Notes under the pieces: model-generated | What the model was told of the DNA's origin: nothing | Databases searched by the model: none | The model's input: only the letters and a program-made list of their open reading frames with translations | Made by a program: the position numbers and the translations under genes | From: Flavobacteriaceae bacterium UBA4166 | GTDB lineage: Bacteria > Bacteroidota > Bacteroidia > Flavobacteriales > Flavobacteriaceae | Direction of reading: 5' to 3' | Length of the DNA stretch: 64,000 bases | NCBI GenBank assembly: GCA_002379985.1 | Contig: DFVG01000016.1 | Span: 129,415-193,414, forward strand | In this document: positions 1-7,821 of the stretch, piece after piece | Numbering within the stretch: position 1 is the stretch's first letter | How the letters are laid out: every line of letters begins with the position of its first letter

Positions 1-953
1 TTTACCATCAAGGTTAACGATTCTCGATACGGACTCTCAGGATAGGATTCTAAAATAGACAACGCGGCATCGCGATAGGCTTTCATCTTAGCAATGGCAT
101 AGTCGAGACCGCCCTTATCCTTTACAAATTGAATCACCTCTTTCACGCGCGTTTTATCGGTATTATGATTTTTTACGGAATTGATCACCCAACGTTTCTC
201 CTGTTCCGAGCAATTATTGAGGGCGTAGATCAACGGAAGCGTCATCTTTTGCTCTTTGATATCGATACCCGTAGGTTTTCCAATTTTTTCGGAACCGTAA
301 TCAAAGAGATCATCTTTAATTTGAAACGCGATCCCTATGCGTTCTCCAAATTGACGCATTTGTTCTACTTCTTCTGCCGAAGCGTCTACCGATTGCGCTC
401 CCATCGCGCAACAGGCTGCAATTAAGGTGGCGGTCTTTTGACGAATGATTTCAAAATAAACATCTTCTGTAATATCGAGTTTTCTTGCTTTTTCAATTTG
501 AAGCAATTCGCCTTCGCTCATTTCACGTACGGCTACAGAAATGATCTTCAGCAAATCAAAATCATCGTTATCAATGGAAAGTAACAAGCCTTTCGATAAT
601 AGATAATCTCCTACCAACACCGCAATTTTATTCTTCCACAAGGCATTGATAGAGAAAAAGCCACGACGCCGGTTACTATCGTCTACCACGTCGTCATGCA
701 CCAAGGTAGCGGTGTGGATCAATTCAATAACAGATGCCCCGCGATAGGTTCGTTCTAACACATCCCCATTGCCGGTCATTTTAGCGATCAAGAAGACAAA
801 CATAGGGCGCATTTGCTTTCCTTTTCTGTTGACAACGTAATGGGTGATCTTATTAAGGAGCGACACGTTGGACGACATGGCACCAGAGAATTTCTTCTCA
901 AAACGCTCCATTTCTGCCTCTATGGGAAGTCTTATTTGGGAAACCACCTTCAT
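1..953 (-). CDS. trans-polyprenyl diphosphate synthase, 3' end cut by window edge
   Basis: Elongates allylic diphosphates with isopentenyl diphosphate to make the polyprenyl chain of menaquinone or undecaprenyl-type carriers in the cytoplasm. Reading from ATG at 953, 317 codons run open to the window edge. The first Asp-rich motif is at residues 87-92 (DDVVDD, followed by SNRRRG) and the second (DDLFD) at 214-218, as expected for an octaprenyl/hexaprenyl-type E-isoprenyl synthase. Family members are about 325 residues, so only a few C-terminal residues should be missing. It is divergent from the secreted protein gene that follows, with about 100 bp between the two starts. Product chain length cannot be read from sequence; flavobacteria usually make MK-6. 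The family is clear, the exact product is not. Confidence 0.9.
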   Translation of the reverse strand, partial: MKVVSQIRLPIEAEMERFEKKFSGAMSSNVSLLNKITHYVVNRKGKQMRPMFVFLIAKMTGNGDVLERTYRGASVIELIHTATLVHDDVVDDSNRRRGFFSINALWKNKIAVLVGDYLLSKGLLLSIDNDDFDLLKIISVAVREMSEGELLQIEKARKLDITEDVYFEIIRQKTATLIAACCAMGAQSVDASAEEVEQMRQFGERIGIAFQIKDDLFDYGSEKIGKPTGIDIKEQKMTLPLIYALNNCSEQEKRWVINSVKNHNTDKTRVKEVIQFVKDKGGLDYAIAKMKAYRDAALSILESYPESPYRESLTLMV

Positions 954-1051
954 CTAAGTAGTAAAATTACATTTTTTATAAAAATATTATGTGCAAGATC
1001 GTCTTCAAATCCTTATCTTTAGCACTTGTATTAACTCTTATTATAATGATT

Positions 1052-1939
1052 ATGAAAAAAATTACTTTGTTAGCAGCCTTTTTTGCTGCTTTTGCTATGA
1101 ATGCTCAGACCACGGTTTGGGAAGATAGTTTTGAGACGTATGACGATTTCATCATTGATGCTATTGGAGGATACTCTCAGATTGATAACGATGGTGATAC
1201 TGCTTATGGCTCTGCTGATTATGATTTTCCCAACGAAGCATATACAGGTACCGGTATTGTATTTAATCCCTCTGCCACTACACCACCAGCTACAGGGACC
1301 GCTTGGGATGCTCGCACAGGAGATAAAGGATTGTATTTCTTTGCTTCACAAGGTGACGTGAGTGGTACGATTCAAAACGATGATTACTTCATCACTCCTG
1401 CAATTAATTTGACTGGAGCTTCTGGAGGAACTTCTTTCACCATGTGGGCAAAGTCTGTTACAGATGCATTCGGTTTAGAACAATTTGAAGTATTACTTTC
1501 AACTACCGGAACAGATCAAGCAGATTTTACCGAAGATCTAACGGGAGGTATTCAAGAAGCACCGTTGACATTTACAGAATATACCTTTGATATTTCTGCT
1601 TACGAGGGAGAAGTAGTCTACATTGCTGTTCACTATGTAGGAGCAGATTCTTTTGTTTTTATGACAGATGATTGGAGTGTTGAAGCAGCTACGTTCAGTG
1701 TAGAAGAAAATCTTTTCCAAGATTTTGTGCACAGTGTGAATGCTACGGATCTCCAATTGCGTGCTTCTGTACCTATGGATAATATTACTTTGTTCAATGT
1801 ATTAGGTCAGCAAGTAGTTTCTCAAAAACTTTCTACTACCAATGAAACTATTAATATTGCTGCTTTAAATGCTGGAGTCTATATAGCTAACGTAACTATT
1901 GAAGGACAAACCAAGTCATTCAAAATCGTTAAGCGATAA
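1052..1939 (+). CDS. secreted protein with type IX sorting domain (MAM/jelly-roll-like)
   Basis: Predicted to be exported through Sec and then moved across the outer membrane by the type IX secretion system. The ATG at 1052 gives a clean signal peptide (KK, hydrophobic AAFFAAFAM, cut near NAQ); the frame is open further upstream but that adds an unlikely extension. The middle (about residues 25-215) looks like a choice-of-anchor J or MAM-type beta-sandwich, with GYSQIDNDGDT near its start and FFMTDDWSVE-like residues near its end. The last about 75 residues form a type A sorting domain with NVLGQ, GVYIANV and a final basic KIVKR. A -7-like box TATCTTTA lies at 1014-1021. Substrate or ligand is unknown. 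Confidence 0.85.
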   Translation: MKKITLLAAFFAAFAMNAQTTVWEDSFETYDDFIIDAIGGYSQIDNDGDTAYGSADYDFPNEAYTGTGIVFNPSATTPPATGTAWDARTGDKGLYFFASQGDVSGTIQNDDYFITPAINLTGASGGTSFTMWAKSVTDAFGLEQFEVLLSTTGTDQADFTEDLTGGIQEAPLTFTEYTFDISAYEGEVVYIAVHYVGADSFVFMTDDWSVEAATFSVEENLFQDFVHSVNATDLQLRASVPMDNITLFNVLGQQVVSQKLSTTNETINIAALNAGVYIANVTIEGQTKSFKIVKR

Positions 1940-1964
1940 GCAATACCACATATTAATAAATTGT

Positions 1965-1992
1965 AAACGGCTCTTAACGGAGCCGTTTTTTT
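1965..1992 (+). terminator. intrinsic terminator between convergent genes
   Basis: Perfect 9-bp stem (1965-1973 with 1980-1988, AAACGGCTC/GAGCCGTTT), 6-nt loop, then a T run to 1992. It terminates the secreted-protein gene on the plus strand. The rlmN stop codon lies in its T tract, so the hairpin may also serve rlmN from the other side, although the opposite T tract is weaker. Confidence 0.85.
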
Positions 1993-3031
1993 ATTGCTTA
2001 TTTGCTAGTTGCCCGCAGGCGGCATCGATGTCTTTTCCGCGACTACGGCGCACGGTTACCGGAATACGGTTATGCTCTAAGGCTTTGATGTAATGATCAA
2101 CAGCAGCATCTGATGCTTGTTGAAAATCGCCGTCGTCAATAGGGTTGTATTCTATTAAATTGACTTTGCAGGGTACATATTTACAGAATTGTACCAAGGC
2201 GTCAATATCGTGTTGTTGGTCGTTAATCCCTTTCCAGACCACATATTCATAAGTAATGCGTCGTTTGGTTTTCTCATACCAGTATTCTAAGGATTCACGC
2301 AGATCGTCTAGCGTAAAGCTTTTTGCGAACGGCATGATCTGTTCTCTGGTTTCCTGAATGGCGGAATGTAAGGAAACCGCTAAATGAAATTTCACCTCAT
2401 CATCGGCCAACTTTTTGATCATTTTTGGCACTCCAGAAGTAGAGAGTGTAATTCGCTTTGGCGACATGCCCAGTCCTTCGTCTTGGGTGATTTTATCGAT
2501 GCTTGCCAATACATTTTTATAGTTCATCAAGGGTTCGCCCATGCCCATAAATACGATATTACTTAAGGGTCTGTCATGATACAACCTACTTTCTCGATCG
2601 ATGGCCACCACCTGATCGTAGATTTCATCAGGGTTTAAGTTTCGCATTCGCTTCAAGCGAGCGGTAGCGCAGAATTTACAATCTAAACTACAACCAACTT
2701 GAGACGACACGCAGGCGGTGGTTCGTGTTTCCGTAGGAATTAAAACCGACTCTACTACGAGTCCGTCGTGCAGTTTCACCGCGTTCTTCACCGTACCATC
2801 CTGACTCTTCTGCAGGCTATCTACCTGAATGTGATTAATAACGAATTCAGATTCTAGGTGTGCCCGCATTTCTTTAGAAAGGTTGGTCATGTCCTCAAAG
2901 CGGTGGGTGCCTTTACTCCACAACCACTCGTAAACCTGATTGCCTCGAAATGCCTTCTCGCCCCTCGATACAAAAAAGTCTCGAAGTTCTTGTTTCGTTA
3001 ATGCGCGTATATCTCTTTTATCTGAAGTCAC
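1991..3031 (-). CDS. rlmN: dual-specificity 23S rRNA/tRNA adenine-C2 methyltransferase RlmN
   Basis: Radical-SAM enzyme that methylates C2 of A2503 in 23S rRNA and of A37 in some tRNAs. The radical SAM cluster motif CSLDCKFCA is present (Cys about 114, 118 and 121), along with an upstream TACVSSQVG segment and the C-terminal methyl-carrying Cys in DIDAACGQ near the end. There is no in-frame ATG near the expected start. GTG at 3031 (giving M-T-S-D-K before RDIRALTKQELRDFF) or TTG at 3040 are the choices. I prefer GTG because a -7-type box TATTTTTG (3039-3046 on the minus strand) would cover the TTG. Monocistronic by layout. Confidence 0.93.
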   Translation of the reverse strand: MTSDKRDIRALTKQELRDFFVSRGEKAFRGNQVYEWLWSKGTHRFEDMTNLSKEMRAHLESEFVINHIQVDSLQKSQDGTVKNAVKLHDGLVVESVLIPTETRTTACVSSQVGCSLDCKFCATARLKRMRNLNPDEIYDQVVAIDRESRLYHDRPLSNIVFMGMGEPLMNYKNVLASIDKITQDEGLGMSPKRITLSTSGVPKMIKKLADDEVKFHLAVSLHSAIQETREQIMPFAKSFTLDDLRESLEYWYEKTKRRITYEYVVWKGINDQQHDIDALVQFCKYVPCKVNLIEYNPIDDGDFQQASDAAVDHYIKALEHNRIPVTVRRSRGKDIDAACGQLANKQ

Positions 3032-3097
3032 AGTAGGCAAAAATACGAATTATCATTCGCGAGAAATCGTAAGAAGAGAAAAAGCTTGAAAGGAATG

Positions 3098-4759
3098 TTA
3101 GCGGGCTTGTACTAAAATCTTCTTGGTGATGTTGTCACCACTCTCCCCGTCTAACAAATGTAGAAAGTAAACCCCTTGGGCAAGGGTAGCGACAGAGATG
3201 GTGTTTTGTGTATTTGATAATGGTCCAGATGTGATCGCTTGCCCCAGCACATCAAACAACGTATATTCTAATTGCGGGTAGCGCGTGTTCATTACGTTAA
3301 TAAGCTCTGTGGCAGGATTGGGATAAATTTCCAACTGCCCCGGAGCTTCTACTTCATCCACATTTAAAATATTTTGAAGGGTGCCCATTTGTGTAATGCC
3401 GGTATTGTTTGGGTCTAGCCAAAAGGAGAGTTGTTCTTCGGAAGTAGCCCCAGCCTCCCAAGCAGGTGCAAACCGGCCATAAACATCATAATCTCCATTA
3501 CTGGAAGTGCCATCACAAAATGCATTGCCCCCAAACAACTGTCCGATAATGCGGCCATTTTGATTGAATAAAGGTGATCCTGAAGATCCGCTTTCGGTGG
3601 TTCCGATCTCCCAACCGTTTCCGGTTCCTGAAGAAACACCACCAATTAACCAAAGTTCAACACCCTCGGTCGTTTTCTTCACAGCTCCAGAATTATCACG
3701 ACAGATCTTCATAATATCTCCATTGGGATGGTGAATACCCACTTCAAAAAGGGGATCGGTGTCAGAACGGTCCCAACCCGCGAAAGAAACATCCCAAGAG
3801 TCAGGAATATTGGTATACATTTCCACTAAAGCAACATCGGTAAGTTCATTTTGCACACGCATTTGTGCGCCGCTCAAGGTGAAATTGCTTTGAATGTTTG
3901 TACTTTCTTCTTCGGTACCGCAAACGGGACTCGGACTCATCCAATTGAAGCGCACCGACCAAAGATCGGGGTCACTTACATCAAGGCAGTGTTTTGCCGT
4001 CAGCAAATAAGGCGTTTTATCTTCTTGTACATTATTGATAAGTGCTGCGGAACACAAATAGCCATTTCCTAAATTCAAAACCGCAACGGCTTTTTTAATT
4101 TCGTCTTTGATACCATCGAAGTCGGCTCCCACCGAACAATTGACATCGTAATTACACGCACCCGAATCGTTAAATCCTTTTCCGGTTACTGACTCGCTTC
4201 CCATGAAATCCATTCGATACCCGTGGATCACACTTCCAATAATCAGTTTTTCTGAACCACGTACGGAGGCAGGCTCGTAATATTCAATAATTACGGTATC
4301 ACCAAAAATAAACCAAGCCCCTAAGGTGTTATTGGTTCGGTTATCCTCAGAAGAATATGCTTTGGAAATATCTGTTTGTTCGACGTTATAGAAATGAAGG
4401 CGACTTCCTTCGGGCAGGTAAAAATCATTAAAATTTACGCTGAGATTCTGTGCTTCCGGAGAATAGATCCCCAACCGCCAAATACGATCACCGTTGGGCA
4501 GTTCTTCCCAACTTCCCGCTTCTGAAACATCGATGTTTACCGGACGCGTGACACCGTATCTGTAAGGTAACGATTTATCAAGATCGTTGATCTGATCTTC
4601 CAGCTGAATGGCTTCCAGATCAATAGCCGGCAATGAAATAATAGGAAGTTCTTGTTTGAGCGATTCAGACCAGCTGTAGGGCAATTCCTGAGAAACCTCT
4701 TGTGCCCACCCGAAAGTAGAAAGCAGCAATAAGAGGAGATACGTCCGGAATGTTGCCAT
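3098..4759 (-). CDS. secreted trypsin-like serine protease with type IX sorting domain
   Basis: Extracellular or surface endopeptidase of the lysyl-endopeptidase-like S1 type. A signal peptide (YLLLLLLSTFGWAQ) is followed by an N-terminal propeptide-like region of about 200 residues. The protease domain follows, with His in LLTAKHC, Asp in ELTDVALVEM and Ser in SGSSGSPLF. The last about 80 residues form a type A sorting domain (YPNPATELINV, DVLGQ, GVYFLHL, terminal KKILVQAR). Length 553 residues. Paired cysteines (CNYDVNC, VCGTEE, FCDGTS) suggest disulfides as in Achromobacter/Lysobacter lysyl endopeptidases. Cleavage specificity is inferred only from general resemblance. The gene stands alone behind the terminator of the queA operon. 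Confidence 0.88.
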   Translation of the reverse strand: MATFRTYLLLLLLSTFGWAQEVSQELPYSWSESLKQELPIISLPAIDLEAIQLEDQINDLDKSLPYRYGVTRPVNIDVSEAGSWEELPNGDRIWRLGIYSPEAQNLSVNFNDFYLPEGSRLHFYNVEQTDISKAYSSEDNRTNNTLGAWFIFGDTVIIEYYEPASVRGSEKLIIGSVIHGYRMDFMGSESVTGKGFNDSGACNYDVNCSVGADFDGIKDEIKKAVAVLNLGNGYLCSAALINNVQEDKTPYLLTAKHCLDVSDPDLWSVRFNWMSPSPVCGTEEESTNIQSNFTLSGAQMRVQNELTDVALVEMYTNIPDSWDVSFAGWDRSDTDPLFEVGIHHPNGDIMKICRDNSGAVKKTTEGVELWLIGGVSSGTGNGWEIGTTESGSSGSPLFNQNGRIIGQLFGGNAFCDGTSSNGDYDVYGRFAPAWEAGATSEEQLSFWLDPNNTGITQMGTLQNILNVDEVEAPGQLEIYPNPATELINVMNTRYPQLEYTLFDVLGQAITSGPLSNTQNTISVATLAQGVYFLHLLDGESGDNITKKILVQAR

Positions 4760-4830
4760 AATGATCGTTAGTTGTTACTTGAAACATACTAATATACCGT
4801 TTTATCTGCTGATTATAAAACACTTTCAGC

Positions 4831-4864
4831 AAAAAACAACAAACCCTGCTTTAGGAAGCAGGGT
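4831..4864 (-). terminator. terminator closing the pheA-queA operon
   Basis: On the minus strand, just after queA, a 9-bp stem ACCCTGCTT/AAGCAGGGT (4856-4864 with 4843-4851) and a 4-nt loop are followed by a T-rich tract (TTTGTTGTTTTTT, 4831-4842). It marks the 3' end of the about 10-kb aromatic operon. Confidence 0.85.
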
Positions 4865-4887
4865 CGTCTATAGAAAGTTGAATATTC

Positions 4888-5937
4888 CTAAATGATCAAC
4901 ATGGCATCGCCATAGGTATAGAATCGATATTTTTCTTTGATCGCTTCTTGGTAGGCTTCCTTAATGAAATCGTGTCCGGCAAAGGCTGAGACCATCATGA
5001 GTAAGGTTGACTTTGGCGTATGGAAGTTGGTCACCATAGAGTTAGCAATACTAAAATCATAGGGTGGAAAGATAAATTTGTTCGTCCAACCTTGATATGC
5101 ATTCAAAGTGTTACTGGAAGAAACAGAACTCTCTAGCGCGCGCATTACCGTGGTTCCAACGGCGCAAACGCGTCGTTTTTCTGAAATTCCGGTGTTGATC
5201 TTCGAAACTGCACTACTAGGGATCTCGATCTCTTCGCTGTCCATTTTATGTTTGGAAAGGTCCTCTACTTCCACCGGGCTAAACGTACCTAGACCTACAT
5301 GCAGGGTTACTTCAGCAAAATTGATCCCTTTGATCTCCAAACGTTTCATCAAGTGTTTTGAAAAGTGTAGTCCGGCTGTTGGCGCTGCTACAGCACCTTC
5401 GTTTTTGGCAAAAATGGTTTGATAACGCTCTGCATCTTCCGGCTCGACATCGCGCTTGATGTATTTTGGAAGGGGTGTTTGCCCTAGTTCTGTCAATTTA
5501 TTTCGGAACTCTTCATACGAACCGTCAAAAAGGAAGCGTAAGGTTCTTCCACGCGAGGTCGTATTATCAATCACCTCAGCAACCAGTGATTCGTCTTCAC
5601 CGAAATACAATTTGTTCCCGATACGGATCTTTCGTGCAGGATCCACCAATACGTCCCATAAACGTGTTTCCGGGTTTAATTCACGAAGCAAGAACACTTC
5701 GATACGGGCTCCGGTCTTTTCTTTGTTTCCAAACAAGCGGGCCGGGAACACCTTTGTATTATTCAACACCAGCACATCATCTTCTTCAAAATAATCGATC
5801 AAGTCTTTGAACATCTTGTGTTCCCAAGTTTGCTCCTTCCGATTTAGCACCATCAATCGCGCCTCATCTCGGTTTGCAGCAGGATATTCAGCTAATAAAT
5901 CATTCGGTAGATCAAAATTGAAGTTGGATAATTTCAT
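4888..5937 (-). CDS. queA: tRNA preQ1-34 S-adenosylmethionine ribosyltransferase-isomerase QueA
   Basis: Transfers and isomerises the ribosyl group of SAM onto preQ1 at tRNA position 34, giving epoxyqueuosine. The ATG at 5937 (MKLSNFNFDLPNDLLAEYPA) gives 349 residues, the normal family length. The frame is open 27 codons further, but that extension is not conserved-looking and would reach back to the aroA stop. Typical blocks are present: ANRDEARLMVL near the N terminus, FPARLFGNK, PLPKYI, AAPTAGLHFS and GTTVMRALES. It is the last gene of the minus-strand operon, 81 bp after aroA. Confidence 0.95.
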   Translation of the reverse strand: MKLSNFNFDLPNDLLAEYPAANRDEARLMVLNRKEQTWEHKMFKDLIDYFEEDDVLVLNNTKVFPARLFGNKEKTGARIEVFLLRELNPETRLWDVLVDPARKIRIGNKLYFGEDESLVAEVIDNTTSRGRTLRFLFDGSYEEFRNKLTELGQTPLPKYIKRDVEPEDAERYQTIFAKNEGAVAAPTAGLHFSKHLMKRLEIKGINFAEVTLHVGLGTFSPVEVEDLSKHKMDSEEIEIPSSAVSKINTGISEKRRVCAVGTTVMRALESSVSSSNTLNAYQGWTNKFIFPPYDFSIANSMVTNFHTPKSTLLMMVSAFAGHDFIKEAYQEAIKEKYRFYTYGDAMLII

Positions 5938-6018
5938 TCCCATAGCAACGTCTGGTTTTTGTTGTAAAAAGATGCAAATATACAACCTCCAACTAGGGGT
6001 TGTCAAGTAAACCGGCAA

Positions 6019-7254
6019 TTATTTTAGCGCTACGGAAATCCCCAGATCTTTGAAATCTTCCCAAAAGGAGGGAAACGATTTAGATACTACTTCCGCATCG
6101 TGGATCGTTAGTGGTATTTTTAAGGCTAAGGGAGCAAAGGCCATTGCCATACGGTGATCTTGGTAAGTGGCTATGGCAACACCCTTCTTCAGAGATGGAG
6201 TTGCTTCCAGTTGTAAACTGTTATCGGTAATAGTAACTTCACCTCCCAATTTGGTTATTTCTTGTTTGAGTGCTACCAATCGGTCTGTTTCCTTGATCTT
6301 TAAAGTATGTAGCCCGGTAAGAGAACAGGCAATTCCCAAGCCCAAACAGGTCACAGCAATGGTTTGGGCTAAATCGGGAGTGCGAGAAAGGTCTTTTTCA
6401 AATACAAAAGCTTCAGAAACTTTGCCCTTTTTAGAAAGTGTGATCGTTTGTTCTACGGGATCATAGTCGGTTACCACACCAAGTTCGCGATACATCGTAG
6501 CAACGGCAGCATCGCCCTGATGACTTTCGCGACGATAATGTCTTAATGTAAGAGTGGTTTCTTCGGAAAGCGCCACCAAACTGTAAAAATAAGAGGCCGA
6601 ACTCCAATCACTTTCAACAATTATGGTTTTTTCCGGTAGACGATTTACAGGATCAATCGTAATAGTTTGGCCTTTCAATGTTCCTGAGATTCCACATGCT
6701 TGCATCAACTGAAGGGTCATTGTAAGGTAAGGGATCGAAGTAATTGTTCCCTCTAAATGGATGGTGATTCCGTTAGGCAATGACGCTCCCACCAGCATCA
6801 AGGCAGAAATATACTGACTACTCACATTGGCAGCAATGGTAACTGACTTGTTTGTAATCTTTTTTCCACGGATCGTTAAAGGTGAGCATCCTGTGTTTTT
6901 TTTATATTCAATTTCGGCACCGAGGCTTTGAAGCGCTTCTACCAATACTGCAATAGGACGCTCCTGCATTCGCTGACTTCCGGTGAGAAGCACCTTGGCG
7001 TTTGGCTGAGTTGCATAGTACGCCGTAAGGAATCGCATGGCAGTTCCGGCGTGGTGAATATCGATAGTCCCGTCAAGGTGTTTCAAGGCTTCTTTCAAGA
7101 CCTTGGTATCATCACTCTCTGAAAGATTTTCAATGGAAAGTGTGGGAAATAATTTCTGAAGGATAAGGAGTCGGTTCGACTCACTCTTAGAACCGGTAAC
7201 AGAACATTGAGGTGGCTTGATCAAAAGCTTGCTATCAGATAGGATGGCCTTCAT
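6019..7254 (-). CDS. aroA: 3-phosphoshikimate 1-carboxyvinyltransferase (EPSP synthase)
   Basis: Joins shikimate-3-phosphate and phosphoenolpyruvate in the sixth step of the shikimate pathway. Length 411 residues, slightly short for the family. Visible motifs are the substrate-binding KSESNRLLIL near residue 23, HAGTAMRFLTAYY near 65-77, QERPIAVL near 95, SSQYISAL near 145, and DHRMAMAFAP near the C terminus. It overlaps the upstream small membrane-protein gene by 4 bp (ATGA), so it is translationally coupled within the aromatic operon. Together with the pheA and DAHP-synthase genes upstream it links entry, late shikimate and Phe-branch steps in one transcript. Confidence 0.96.
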   Translation of the reverse strand: MKAILSDSKLLIKPPQCSVTGSKSESNRLLILQKLFPTLSIENLSESDDTKVLKEALKHLDGTIDIHHAGTAMRFLTAYYATQPNAKVLLTGSQRMQERPIAVLVEALQSLGAEIEYKKNTGCSPLTIRGKKITNKSVTIAANVSSQYISALMLVGASLPNGITIHLEGTITSIPYLTMTLQLMQACGISGTLKGQTITIDPVNRLPEKTIIVESDWSSASYFYSLVALSEETTLTLRHYRRESHQGDAAVATMYRELGVVTDYDPVEQTITLSKKGKVSEAFVFEKDLSRTPDLAQTIAVTCLGLGIACSLTGLHTLKIKETDRLVALKQEITKLGGEVTITDNSLQLEATPSLKKGVAIATYQDHRMAMAFAPLALKIPLTIHDAEVVSKSFPSFWEDFKDLGISVALK

Positions 7255-7493
7255 CGCGTATGTTCTTTATGCTTAATCTTGGCCCAAAACTTGGCATAGG
7301 TAACCGAAAAGCCGCAGAGAAAGATTCCCCCTAAAAAAACAAGAATTGTCATCCAGATAGGGCGTGCTGTTAGAAACCGCATATCGAACCCTAGGAACAT
7401 CCATTGGAGTGCAAAAAGCAGGACCATATAGATAACTCCCAAGACCAAAACCGATCTCCAGAACCCCGGATGGGAGATCACTTTTTTGAACAT
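7251..7493 (-). CDS. small two-span inner-membrane protein, unknown function
   Basis: 80 residues with two hydrophobic helices, about residues 13-34 (VLVLGVIYMVLLFALQWMFL) and 46-66 (IWMTILVFLGGIFLCGF), and a basic C-terminal tail (KFWAKIKHKEH). I do not recognise a named family. It starts on the stop codon of the MazG-like gene and overlaps aroA by 4 bp, so it is a genuine operon member. Position in the operon gives no clear functional hint. Confidence 0.8.
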   Translation of the reverse strand: MFKKVISHPGFWRSVLVLGVIYMVLLFALQWMFLGFDMRFLTARPIWMTILVFLGGIFLCGFSVTYAKFWAKIKHKEHTR

Positions 7494-7819
7494 TAGCGAA
7501 GTTTTTTGTTACTGTGGTGTCGGTCGTGGTCTCGCTTGCTTTTGAGGGCTAATTTTTTCGCGAAAGCCTCTTCCAAATTAACCCCAGTTTGATTGGCCAA
7601 GCAGAGCACGACAAAAACAACATCGGCTAATTCTTCTCCAAGGTCTTTTTCTTTATCACTTTCTTTCTCGCTTTGTTCCCCATATCGACGCGCAATGATG
7701 CGCGCCACTTCTCCAACTTCCTCTGTCAATTGCGCCATGTTGGTCAATTCATTAAAATACCGAACTCCATGTTCCTGTATCCATTCATCCACCGCCTTTT
7801 GCGCGTTTTCAATATTCAT
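7493..7819 (-). CDS. MazG-like nucleotide pyrophosphohydrolase
   Basis: 108-residue all-alpha NTP pyrophosphatase of the MazG superfamily, likely a house-cleaning enzyme hydrolysing non-canonical or excess NTPs to NMP and PPi. The metal-binding signature is seen: EEVGEVARII near residue 31 and LGEELADVVFVVLCLANQ near residue 64, with the acidic EExxE and ExxD residues intact. The single-domain length fits the iMazG/RS21-C6-like group. It sits 2 bp after the upstream DUF3857 gene and shares a junction with the membrane-protein gene. The substrate cannot be predicted from sequence. Confidence 0.88.
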   Translation of the reverse strand: MNIENAQKAVDEWIQEHGVRYFNELTNMAQLTEEVGEVARIIARRYGEQSEKESDKEKDLGEELADVVFVVLCLANQTGVNLEEAFAKKLALKSKRDHDRHHSNKKLR

Positions 7820-7821
7820 GC

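Noticed and set aside
129..425. 98-codon plus-strand ORF at the window start
   Set aside because: Lies antisense within the polyprenyl synthase frame, whose DDVVDD and DDLFD motifs are intact.
5108..5810. Several 100-residue plus-strand ORFs across queA
   Set aside because: Shadows of queA; composition (Ser/Arg-rich) is typical of antisense frames.
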